Of a stretch of DNA of 11,105 nucleotides, positions 1 through 5,704 are shown piece after piece. Below the pieces are notes generated by a model. The model was not told where the DNA came from. It ran no database searches and worked only from the letters and a program-made list of their open reading frames with translations. The translations under genes and the position numbers were made by a program. The DNA lies in the NCBI GenBank assembly GCA_002423365.1, contig DIVU01000211.1:1-11105 (forward strand). Reading direction: 5' to 3'. The DNA is from Desulfuromonadaceae bacterium UBA6124 (GTDB lineage Bacteria; Desulfobacterota; Desulfuromonadia; Desulfuromonadales; Trichloromonadaceae). How positions within the stretch are numbered: position 1 is the stretch's first letter; the number at the start of each line of letters is the position of its first letter.

Positions 1-25
1 AGGCCCCTGATCCAGGGGCCTTTTT
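1..25 (+). terminator. Rho-independent terminator at left edge
   Basis: A perfect 9-bp stem (1-9 pairing with 13-21) with a 3-nt loop is followed by a T run on the plus strand, so it ends a plus-strand transcript entering from the left. The minus-strand small gene stops a few bases away at 30. The base run before position 1 is not visible, so it may also work for that gene. Confidence 0.8.
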
Positions 26-29
26 CATT

Positions 30-245
30 TCAACGCATATGTTTTCGGGGTCGAGGGACACTGTGCAGGCGTTCGTCCTTATATTCTCGATCCCGTTTGC
101 GCAGCGACTCGCAAATGTCGTTTTCCGCCGCCACAAGCTCGGCGGCGTGCTGGTCCATGATTTTCAGGGACTCCTCCAGACGATCGAGTGGCCGGTTGAA
201 TTTCGGGGCGACCAGAGGATTTTCGCTTCGATTCACTTCGGTCAT
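30..245 (-). CDS. 71-aa hypothetical protein, helical
   Basis: I do not recognise this protein. The ATG at 245 is chosen because a good Shine-Dalgarno (GGAAGGAG) lies about 5 nt upstream on the minus strand; the open frame extends further upstream but without such a site. The 71 residues start MTEVNRSENP. Residues about 19-55 are rich in Leu, Glu, Lys and Ala with a heptad-like spacing, suggesting one amphipathic helix or short coiled coil. The C-terminus is very basic (ending PRPRKHMR). It has no signal peptide, membrane segment or cysteine pair, so it is probably cytoplasmic. It lies 128 nt after the suhB-like gene in the same orientation, with a possible promoter of its own at 331-339 and a terminator hairpin just beyond its stop. 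A real small gene is likely; no function is proposed. Confidence 0.6.
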   Translation of the reverse strand: MTEVNRSENPLVAPKFNRPLDRLEESLKIMDQHAAELVAAENDICESLRKRDREYKDERLHSVPRPRKHMR

Positions 246-330
246 GACTTCTCCTTCCACCTGGGCCGTCGGCCCCTTCAACCCTTTGCCAAAGGGAACC
301 GGCGGACTTGAAGCGGCACTTCCGTGGGTC

Positions 331-339
331 AGTATAGCA
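331..339 (-). promoter_or_regulatory. Possible extended -10 promoter for the 71-aa gene
   Basis: On the minus strand the sequence reads TGCTATACT, an extended -10 element (TGn plus a five-of-six match to TATAAT). A -35 hexamer at 17-bp spacing would be CGGGCA, matching TTGACA at only three positions. Transcription would start near 324 and leave an approximately 80-nt leader holding two small hairpins (282-296 and 263-275). Moderate to weak evidence. Confidence 0.4.
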
Positions 340-373
340 TAGGGATGACATCTTGCCCGCCCCCCTTCCCTGT

Positions 374-1147
374 TCAGGGCCGGAGTCCATTTTGCAGGAC
401 CTGGACCATCGCCTCGTGAATCAAGCCGTTGCTCGCCAGACATTCCTGACCATAAATATCGAAAGGCCGGCCGGAAAAATCGCTGAGCCGGCCACCGGCC
501 TCCTCCACCAGAATCTTCCCGGCGGCCACATCCCAGGGTTTGAGCTTCATCTCCCAGAAGCCGTCAAAGCGCCCGGCGGCGGTACAGGCCAGATCAAGGC
601 TGGCGGCACCGGCCCGCCGACAGGCGCGCGCCGCCCGCTGGAAATTGACGAAGTGATCGAAATTGTTGACCGGGCTGGTCTTGCGATCATAGGGGAAGCC
701 GGTCGCAAGAAGGGCGTTGGACAACTGAGCAGCTTGAGAAACCCGCAGGGGGTAATCGTTGAGAAAGGCCCCGGCGCCTTTTTCCGCGACGAACATTTCC
801 TGGGAGATGGGATTATAGACCACACCGAGCCGAACCTCCCCCGCGACCTCCAGGGCGATAGAGACGGCGAACCAGGGAAAGCCGTGGGCATAATTGGTGG
901 TGCCATCCAGGGGATCGACAATCCAGCGATAATGGGAAGCGGTCGACCCGTAATCGGCTTCCTCGGCGAGAATGTCGTGGCGGGGAAACGTCCCGCGTAA
1001 AACCTCAACAATAGCCGCTTCGGCGAGCCGGTCCGCTTCCGTCACCAGATCGACTTCCCCCTTGTGACTGACGGCGATACCCCGCTCGAATTTTTCCAGC
1101 AGAACCTCTCCCCCCCGACGGGCCGCCGCTACCGCAATCGCTTTCAT
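374..1147 (-). CDS. suhB: Inositol monophosphatase family protein (SuhB-like)
   Basis: A 257-aa member of the Mg2+-dependent, Li+-sensitive IMPase family, which removes phosphate from myo-inositol 1-phosphate or related sugar phosphates in the cytoplasm; bacterial SuhB also takes part in rRNA transcription antitermination. The metal-site signatures are visible: AEEA (Glu62-Glu63), WIVDPLDGTTNYAHG at residues 75-89 (Asp78, Asp81) and WDVAAG at 205-210 (Asp206) followed by EEAGG. The length is normal for the family. The ATG at 1147 is used because it follows the stop of the upstream membrane-protein gene by 7 nt and has a GAGGGAG-type ribosome site; upstream extension would overlap that gene. 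It is the last gene of the radical SAM - EI24 - suhB operon. The exact substrate (inositol phosphate, fructose-1,6-bisphosphate or other) cannot be told from sequence alone. Confidence 0.9.
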   Translation of the reverse strand: MKAIAVAAARRGGEVLLEKFERGIAVSHKGEVDLVTEADRLAEAAIVEVLRGTFPRHDILAEEADYGSTASHYRWIVDPLDGTTNYAHGFPWFAVSIALEVAGEVRLGVVYNPISQEMFVAEKGAGAFLNDYPLRVSQAAQLSNALLATGFPYDRKTSPVNNFDHFVNFQRAARACRRAGAASLDLACTAAGRFDGFWEMKLKPWDVAAGKILVEEAGGRLSDFSGRPFDIYGQECLASNGLIHEAMVQVLQNGLRP

Positions 1148-1154
1148 CGCTCCC

Positions 1155-1949
1155 TCACCCACGCTGGTCGACGGCTTCCGCCGAAGAATGATCCTGTTCC
1201 TCACACCACAACCGGGTCGCGCTGACCACGGCCACCGGAATGCAGGCAAACTGGAGAAAAGGGATCGCCAGCAACGCCAGGACACCCGCGCCGAAACCGA
1301 GCATGGTGGTTTTACGCGCCAGGATGTAACGGCGCTGCTCCGAAAATTTAAGACGCTTGCGGGAAAAAACGAAGCCCATGTATTCCACTACCAGAAAGAA
1401 GAGGGTCAACAAGACCGCCAGAACCGAATAGAGCAGACTGCCGAAGACCGGCAGCAGATTGAGCAGCAAGAGGGCCAGCATCGCAAAGACGAAGAGCGAG
1501 ATTTTTTTTACCTCCACCGCCAGGGTGGCCAGGGCATCGCGGCCGAAGGTCGCGAGGGAAAAGGGCGCCTCGTCCCGTTGGCCGGAGATCAGATTCTCCG
1601 TCCGCTCCGAAAGGAGATCGTTGAAGGGTGAGGCGACAAGATTGCCGATGACGGTGAAGGAAAAGAAGACCACCACCGTCGTCACCGCCACCGCGATGAT
1701 CCAGAGGAAATAATAAAGTGTGGCCCAGTACCAGGCCTCCCCGCGTGGGATGAGCTGAACGACGCTGTCATTGAAGAAATCCATGCCGAGATAAACCGAC
1801 CCGGAAAAGACCACCAGGTTGATCAGAAACGGGATCAGAACGTATTTCCACAGGCTGGGATGATGCAGCAGAAAGCGCGCACTCTGCCAATGGGAAAAAA
1901 ACCCCCGGGAAAAATTGCCAACCGGACGAACCGCGGCGGAAATGACCAT
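1155..1949 (-). CDS. EI24/CysZ-type integral membrane protein
   Basis: A 264-aa polytopic inner-membrane protein. Hydrophobic segments lie at about residues 36-56, 76-106, 150-190 and 216-245. Between the second and third is the amphipathic stretch ASPFNDLLSERTE (residues 106-118), which with LLNLLPVFG (162-170) is typical of the EI24 domain family that includes the E. coli sulfate transporter CysZ. The fit is to the family; there is no sulfate-assimilation gene nearby to support the sulfate role. The ATG at 1949 is chosen over the upstream TTG at 1967 because AAGGAG lies 8 nt before it. It sits 32 nt after the radical SAM gene and 7 nt before the suhB-like gene, so all three are very likely co-transcribed. 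The C-terminal 15 residues are hydrophilic and cytoplasm-like. Confidence 0.8.
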   Translation of the reverse strand: MVISAAVRPVGNFSRGFFSHWQSARFLLHHPSLWKYVLIPFLINLVVFSGSVYLGMDFFNDSVVQLIPRGEAWYWATLYYFLWIIAVAVTTVVVFFSFTVIGNLVASPFNDLLSERTENLISGQRDEAPFSLATFGRDALATLAVEVKKISLFVFAMLALLLLNLLPVFGSLLYSVLAVLLTLFFLVVEYMGFVFSRKRLKFSEQRRYILARKTTMLGFGAGVLALLAIPFLQFACIPVAVVSATRLWCEEQDHSSAEAVDQRG

Positions 1950-1981
1950 AGGACAGACTCCTTGCAAGAGTTATTCGCGGC

Positions 1982-2815
1982 TCATCCTAGCACAAGCTTG
2001 CTATCAACGCCAACCGCCTGCTCCCTGAGTTTGCGCACAAACAGGGTGCCACAGCCCCCATCCGCCTGGACGCGCCAGGTATTGGCGCGCCGGGCGTTGA
2101 CCCCCTGTGCCAACAGCCAGCTATGGAGTTCGTCGACACGGGCCGGATCGGGACTGACAAAAGCGGACTCGGGCACGGGATTGCAGGTCAGCAGATGCAG
2201 GGTCAGCTCGGGAAAGCGGTGAAAGAGCGGCAACAGCTCTGCTAATTCCGTCGGGGAATCGTTGATCCCGGCCAGCAACAGATAATTGATGCCCAACTTG
2301 CGCCGGCGCCGCCGGGAGAGTCCGGTCAGGGTCTCCTCCAGAACCGACAGCAAATCGCCCAATTCCGCCCCCTGGGGAATCAGGCGACGGTGGGTGGCGG
2401 CCCGACCGGCATGGAGGGAAAGCATCAACCCGTTGTGCGGCAGGCGGATCATTTCCCTGAAGAGTGCCGTGGGGCTGCCGGTAGTGGTGAAGGACAGGGG
2501 CAGATTAAGACTTCGGCAGCCTTCGAGAAATTCCCGAACTGCCGAAAAATTATGCAACGGCTCACCAACGCCTGACAGAGTCAGGCGTTTAGGCTCGATC
2601 CCCAGGGCACGCGCCCCTTCGACCTGCGCCCAAAGTTCGGCGACACTGAGATTGCGCAGCAACCCCCGGGAGCCCGAGGCGCAAAAGGGGCAGCCGACGG
2701 CACAGCCCGCCTGACTGGACACACACAGGGTACCGCTCCCGTAATAGACCGCCTCGACAAAGAGGCCGTCGTCAAGAGGGACCAGAAAAGTGGTGTTGGG
2801 GAGAATGGCCGACAT
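1982..2815 (-). CDS. RlmN/Cfr-like radical SAM protein lacking the N-terminal domain
   Basis: A 277-aa radical SAM enzyme. The 4Fe-4S cluster motif CxxxCxxC is at Cys38, Cys42, Cys45. The context is that of the RlmN/Cfr rRNA methyltransferases: TLCVSSQ before the cluster (Cys31 matching RlmN Cys118), SGVGEP (81-86, the GEP/SAM motif), SLHA (133-136), GINDS (183-187) and a C-terminal GGCGTL whose Cys255 matches the methyl-carrying Cys355 of RlmN. Both mechanistic cysteines are thus kept, implying a C-methylation chemistry on an adenine or similar. RlmN is about 380 aa and Cfr about 350; this protein starts close to the catalytic core and lacks roughly 85 N-terminal residues that contact RNA in RlmN. 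The ATG at 2815 has GGAGG upstream; an in-frame GTG at 2845 lies inside a terminator stem. It is the first gene of an operon with the EI24 and suhB-like genes. Its substrate is unknown. Confidence 0.85.
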   Translation of the reverse strand: MSAILPNTTFLVPLDDGLFVEAVYYGSGTLCVSSQAGCAVGCPFCASGSRGLLRNLSVAELWAQVEGARALGIEPKRLTLSGVGEPLHNFSAVREFLEGCRSLNLPLSFTTTGSPTALFREMIRLPHNGLMLSLHAGRAATHRRLIPQGAELGDLLSVLEETLTGLSRRRRRKLGINYLLLAGINDSPTELAELLPLFHRFPELTLHLLTCNPVPESAFVSPDPARVDELHSWLLAQGVNARRANTWRVQADGGCGTLFVRKLREQAVGVDSKLVLG

Positions 2816-2831
2816 GAACCCTGACCTCCAT

Positions 2832-2866
2832 AAAAAAGCCGCCACCCATTATAACCGGGTGGCGGC
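2832..2866 (-). terminator. Terminator of the amtB-torF transcript
   Basis: A perfect 10-bp GC-rich stem (2838-2847 with 2857-2866, 9-nt loop) is followed on the minus strand by six T residues (2837-2832). It lies 41 nt after the porin-like gene's stop. The loop holds a TATAAT; see the overlapping promoter. Confidence 0.85.
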
Positions 2867-2876
2867 AAAGTGTCGA
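2848..2876 (-). promoter_or_regulatory. Sigma-70-type promoter nested in the terminator
   Basis: On the minus strand, TCGACA (2876-2871) and TATAAT (2853-2848) are separated by exactly 17 bp. The first matches the -35 consensus at five of six positions and the second matches the -10 perfectly. The -10 box is the loop of the terminator hairpin. Transcription would start near 2841, inside the downstream arm of the stem, giving a leader of about 26 nt with GGAGG at 2829-2825 before the radical SAM ATG. Only 2 nt separate the terminator T run from this ribosome site, so no other promoter fits between them. Confidence 0.65.
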
Positions 2877-2906
2877 CAGGAGGCAAGGCCGACGTCAGGA
2901 ATCCGG

Positions 2907-3641
2907 TCAGAAAGCGAAGGAAAGACTCACGCCGCCGACGGTGTCGCTGTCGATCGCATCCTTGGCGGCGTCGCTGATCGGGGAGGAAAAGAGCAGCGAG
3001 GTGCCGACCGTGACGTTTTCGGTGACGGCGTAGTCGAGACCGACACTCAATTCGTAGTTGTGCCAGTCGCTGTAATCGCCAACCGCATAATCGCTTTCCT
3101 GGTTGTAGCTGAGCAGACCGCCGAGGCTCAAGGAGAGACCTTCGGCGAGATCGAAACCATGACCGATGGAAGCGGTGAAAAACAGGCCATCCTCTTTAGC
3201 CTCATCCCAATCGTAGTAGACCTTCAGGGTCGGCTCGAGCACGGTGTTCAGGGTCAGGCCGACATAAGCTTCGTTGGTATCATCCAGACCGTCGAGATTG
3301 TAGAAGATGTTGCCGATGCTGAGCGAAACGGTGTCATTGAGGCTGAAGGTGTAATCGAGGGTGATGTCGGTTTCGGTCGCTTCGCCCGACTTGTATCCCG
3401 CCTCCTTGTCGTCATTGGCTTGGATGTTGGTCCAGTAGCTGAGGGTGAACCCCTTGTGGCTCAGGTCCATGCCCCCCTGGATAACGCCGACGCCGCCGCT
3501 CAAATCGAAACCACGCCACAGGTACTTGTCATAAAAGCCGACATAGGCGCCGCCTTCCACCTCCACGGCCGCCGAGGACGGGGCGGGACAGGCTATTCCA
3601 AAGACCGCGGCTGCACAAAAAATCACCAACATTTTTTTCAT
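2907..3641 (-). CDS. TorF-family putative outer-membrane porin
   Basis: A 244-aa exported protein. A signal peptide is clear (MKKMLVIFCAAAVFGIAC, cleavage probably after SSA near residue 24). The mature part alternates short beta-like strands with acidic loops, contains YDKYLWRGFDLS (38-49), which resembles the conserved FRG motif of TIGR02001/TorF-type proteins, and ends in an aromatic residue (SLSFAF), as expected of an outer-membrane beta-barrel. The ATG at 3641 is chosen because AGGAGG lies 7 nt before it; the in-frame ATG at 3647 would be only 1 nt from that site. It follows amtB by 43 nt with no terminator between, so it is probably part of the same nitrogen-responsive transcript. A role in letting ammonium or small amines cross the outer membrane is an inference from this neighbourhood only. 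Confidence 0.7.
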   Translation of the reverse strand: MKKMLVIFCAAAVFGIACPAPSSAAVEVEGGAYVGFYDKYLWRGFDLSGGVGVIQGGMDLSHKGFTLSYWTNIQANDDKEAGYKSGEATETDITLDYTFSLNDTVSLSIGNIFYNLDGLDDTNEAYVGLTLNTVLEPTLKVYYDWDEAKEDGLFFTASIGHGFDLAEGLSLSLGGLLSYNQESDYAVGDYSDWHNYELSVGLDYAVTENVTVGTSLLFSSPISDAAKDAIDSDTVGGVSLSFAF

Positions 3642-3684
3642 GTTCATTCCTCCTGGATAAGGGTAAGGATGGACGTCACTTACG

Positions 3685-4995
3685 TCAGTTGATGTTCCGC
3701 CCCTGAAAGTAGGGATAAGCCTCCATGCCGATTTCCGCCACGTCGCTGCCAACATACTCTTCTTCCTCGGAAACCCGCAGACCGACGGTGTACTTGATGG
3801 CCAGCCAGACCAGACTGCTGCAGATCGATACGAAGGCACCGATAGCGATCACGCCGAGCAACTGGGTCAGGAAACTGGTTTCGCTGTTACTGAAGGGGAC
3901 CGCCAGCGTTCCCCAGATGCCGCAGACCAGATGGACGGAGAGAGCACCGACCACATCGTCGATTTTGAGCTTATCGAAGAAGGGGACCGCCAGCACCACC
4001 AGGATCCCGCCCACGGCGCCGATGAGAATCGCGCCCCCCGGCGAGGGGGCCGCCGGACCGGCGGTGATGCTGACCAGACCGGCGAGGGCGCCGTTCAAGG
4101 CCATGGTGACGTCAACCTTTTTGTAGAGGAGCTGCACCAGGATCATCGACGCGATCATCCCGCCGCAGGCGGCAAGATTGGTGTTGATGTAGACGTTGGC
4201 CTGTTCGATCGCGCTGCCGGCGCTGCCCAGAGCCAGGGCGCTGCCGCCGTTGAATCCGAACCAGCCCATCCAGAGGATGAAGGTACCGATGGTCGCCAGG
4301 GTCAGGTTGGAACCGGGGATCGGGTTGACCCGCCCCCCCTTGGTGTACTTGCCCTTGCGGGCGCCAAGAATGACGGCGCCGGTGAGGGCCGCCCAACCGC
4401 CGACGGAATGGACCAGGGTCGAGCCGGCGTAGTCGGAAAATCCCAGCTCGCTCAGCCAGCCCCCCCCCCACACCCAGGAGCCCTGGATGGGATAGATGAG
4501 TCCGGTGAGAACGACGCAGAAGAGCAGAAAGGGCCAGAGTTTGATCCTTTCGGCGACACAGCCAGAAACAACCGAGCAGGCTGCGCCGCAGAAAACCATC
4601 TGAAAAAACCAGTCGGAACCCGCGGCGTATTTCGCGGCGTAGTCTCCGGCCAGAGCCGCCGAATCATCGGCGGCCCAAAGCCCCAGGCTGCCCATGACCC
4701 CGCCGTCGACCCCCGTGTACATGAGGTTGTAGCCGACAAGGTAGTAGAGGATGCCGGCGATGCCGAAAAGGGAGATGTTCTTGAGACAGATGGTGGCCAC
4801 ATTCTTCGTCCGGACCAGGCCCGCTTCGAGCATGGCGAAACCGGCGGCCATCCACATAACCAGCACGCCGCTGATCAAGAAGGAAAAGGTGTTGAGGATA
4901 TAGGCCACCTCCGTCAGGGGCGCCTCCTCGGCCAGGACCGGACAGGGCAAGGCCAGGATCAGCCCGAACCCGATGTACTTGAAGAACCTTTTCAT
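3685..4995 (-). CDS. amtB: Ammonium transporter AmtB
   Basis: A 436-aa Amt/Rh-family channel that imports ammonium across the inner membrane. A cleavable signal-like N-terminus (MKRFFKYIGFGLILALPCPVLA, about 22 residues) precedes about eleven membrane segments. Key residues are visible: the Phe gate in FFQMVF (130-135), Asp188 in DYAGSTLVH with the first pore histidine His196, a second aromatic gate in GWFGFNGGS (Phe248), and the second pore histidine His355 in SVHLVCGIWG. The soluble tail reads RVSEEEEYVGSDVAEIG, typical of the family and used for PII contact. The ATG at 4995 has GGAGG 7 nt upstream and starts the signal peptide; the frame stays open further upstream, but that stretch is the structured leader. 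A sigma-54 promoter at 5132-5147 suggests nitrogen control. No glnK/glnB gene lies next to it in this window, unlike the common glnK-amtB pair. Confidence 0.95.
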   Translation of the reverse strand: MKRFFKYIGFGLILALPCPVLAEEAPLTEVAYILNTFSFLISGVLVMWMAAGFAMLEAGLVRTKNVATICLKNISLFGIAGILYYLVGYNLMYTGVDGGVMGSLGLWAADDSAALAGDYAAKYAAGSDWFFQMVFCGAACSVVSGCVAERIKLWPFLLFCVVLTGLIYPIQGSWVWGGGWLSELGFSDYAGSTLVHSVGGWAALTGAVILGARKGKYTKGGRVNPIPGSNLTLATIGTFILWMGWFGFNGGSALALGSAGSAIEQANVYINTNLAACGGMIASMILVQLLYKKVDVTMALNGALAGLVSITAGPAAPSPGGAILIGAVGGILVVLAVPFFDKLKIDDVVGALSVHLVCGIWGTLAVPFSNSETSFLTQLLGVIAIGAFVSICSSLVWLAIKYTVGLRVSEEEEYVGSDVAEIGMEAYPYFQGRNIN

Positions 4996-5027
4996 GTCGC
5001 TTCCTCCCGCTTGGTCAAGGTGATGAG

Positions 5028-5097
5028 AGGCGGAAAGCGTCCGCCTGCCTGTTCGCTCGCGCACCGGAAGGAGGCATGCTTTCCCCCTTTCCGGCGC
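5028..5097 (-). promoter_or_regulatory. Structured 5' leader of amtB: two hairpins
   Basis: If transcription starts from the sigma-54 site, the leader is about 125 nt. It contains a long imperfect hairpin (5061-5074 with 5084-5097, two mismatches and one G-U pair) and then a perfect 7-bp stem (5028-5034 with 5040-5046, 5-nt loop) ending about 30 nt before the ATG. Neither is followed by a T run, so neither looks like a complete terminator. I matched it to no known riboswitch class. Confidence 0.45.
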
Positions 5098-5131
5098 ATC
5101 GTCAAAACCGCCGTGCTTTGCCAAGCTCTTT

Positions 5132-5147
5132 AGCATCAGTGATGCCA
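5132..5147 (-). promoter_or_regulatory. Sigma-54 (RpoN) promoter for amtB
   Basis: On the minus strand the sequence TGGCATCACTGATGCT matches the sigma-54 consensus TGGCAC-N5-TTGCW with the invariant GG (-24) and GC (-12) at the correct 10-nt spacing and only two deviations. Its position ahead of an ammonium transporter, a classic RpoN target, supports it. Transcription would start near 5121. The same bases contain a perfect palindrome (6-bp arms, 5133-5145), which is a possible alternative explanation. Confidence 0.7.
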
Positions 5148-5179
5148 AATAGAGAAATTCAATATATTCAGCTAATTAT

Positions 5180-5203
5180 AAAAAATGGCGGGGATTTCCC
5201 GCC
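5180..5203 (-). terminator. Orphan minus-strand terminator-like hairpin
   Basis: A perfect 6-bp GC stem (5187-5192 with 5198-5203, 5-nt loop) is followed on the minus strand by ATTTTTTAT. No minus-strand gene lies immediately upstream; the next sequence in that direction is the promoter of the 6S-like RNA on the other strand. It may stop antisense read-through before the amtB promoter or end an unrecognised short transcript. Confidence 0.5.
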
Positions 5204-5314
5204 TAAAATACCGGCAGCAAAAGGGTATGGTGCCATTTAACCGGGCAGATAGGAAGAGTGGAAACAAAGACGCTTGTTGCCGGGGGGATGCGCGCGCGGG
5301 GCGGGAGATTTTTC

Positions 5315-5344
5315 TTGTCAGAAGCACGGGGCTGTGGCTATACT
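5315..5344 (+). promoter_or_regulatory. Sigma-70-type promoter of the 6S-like RNA
   Basis: TTGTCA (5315-5320) and TATACT (5339-5344) are spaced by 18 bp, each a five-of-six match to consensus. The predicted start, about 5351, coincides with the beginning of the RNA's closing stem at 5353. A GC-rich alternating tract (about 5289-5299) lies just upstream. Confidence 0.75.
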
Positions 5345-5350
5345 AATTTC

Positions 5351-5542
5351 AACCTGAAAGACTCTCTACCCTGTATGTGTGGTCAGAACGCCCGAGCGGA
5401 ATAATTTTTTTACGGGATCGATTCAGGGGCGTTGTGAGCCAGCCCACCTTGAGTGGGACGCCTGATATGCCTACAAGAGATTCCACCTTTTTGGGACTCG
5501 CTGGAGGCCCAATGACCCACGGCAGGCGTGGAGAGTTTTCGG
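5351..5542 (+). ncRNA. ssrS: 6S RNA-like structured RNA, about 190 nt
   Basis: There is no convincing reading frame here. A strong promoter starts a transcript whose two ends pair over a long interrupted helix: 5353-5373 with 5523-5542, continuing with GTGTGGTCA (5377-5385) against TGACCCAC (5513-5520), then AGCG/CGCT further in. The centre is A/T-rich and largely unpaired, and an apical hairpin CCCAC-CTTGA-GTGGG closes the far end. A rod of about 190 nt with closing stem, central bubble and terminal stem is the architecture of 6S RNA, which binds sigma-70 RNA polymerase holoenzyme in stationary phase. It ends directly at a strong terminator. That it is a stable RNA is well supported; the 6S identity rests on size and fold, not on a sequence match. 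SRP RNA, tmRNA and RNase P signatures were not seen. Confidence 0.65.
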
Positions 5543-5575
5543 AAAAAGCGCTCACCACCTAGGTGGGCGCTTTTT
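5543..5575 (+). terminator. Bidirectional terminator of the 6S-like RNA
   Basis: A 9-bp stem (5548-5556 with 5562-5570, one G-U pair, 5-nt loop) is flanked by AAAAA and TTTTT, so it can end transcripts from either strand. It directly abuts the 3' end of the 6S-like RNA. Confidence 0.9.
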
Positions 5576-5585
5576 GTTTTCCCAC

Positions 5586-5617
5586 AAAAAAAGTCGAGGC
5601 GAAACTCGCCTCGACTT
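5586..5617 (-). terminator. Second hairpin terminator, minus-strand oriented
   Basis: A perfect 11-bp stem (5591-5601 with 5607-5617, loop AAACT) has seven A residues on its left (5586-5592, the last two in the stem), giving a T run on the minus strand. No minus-strand gene ends here, since the neighbouring gene on the right is on the plus strand. It seems to shield the 6S-like RNA from antisense transcription. The stretch 5618-5704 up to the next gene shows no promoter I can trust. Confidence 0.75.
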
Positions 5618-5704
5618 GCTGATTTTTATATATCTGGTTCAGTGCTAGAGGAAAAGCCCTCCCCTTCCCTTTCTCCAGCCACACCTCAGGAAAGATCCGT
5701 TCCA

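Noticed and set aside
368..379. CCCTG/CAGGG hairpin at the end of the suhB-like gene
   Set aside because: Only 5 bp, overlaps the stop codon and has no T run; not a credible terminator.
353..1000. 215-codon plus-strand frame opposite the suhB-like gene
   Set aside because: The opposite strand encodes a complete IMPase-family protein with all motifs; this frame has no ribosome site and no recognisable family.
2843..2845. GTG start at 2845 for the radical SAM protein
   Set aside because: It lies within the terminator stem and about at the predicted transcription start, with no ribosome site; ATG 2815 has GGAGG.
3931..5133. 400-codon open frame on the plus strand opposite amtB
   Set aside because: It is a GC-driven mirror of amtB, rich in Gly, Asp, His and Gln with no domain, and it covers the sigma-54 promoter and leader.
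5214..5235. Second sigma-54 candidate (minus strand TGGCAC followed by TTTTGC)
   Set aside because: The GG-to-GC spacing is 4 nt too long; the element at 5132-5147 has the correct spacing.
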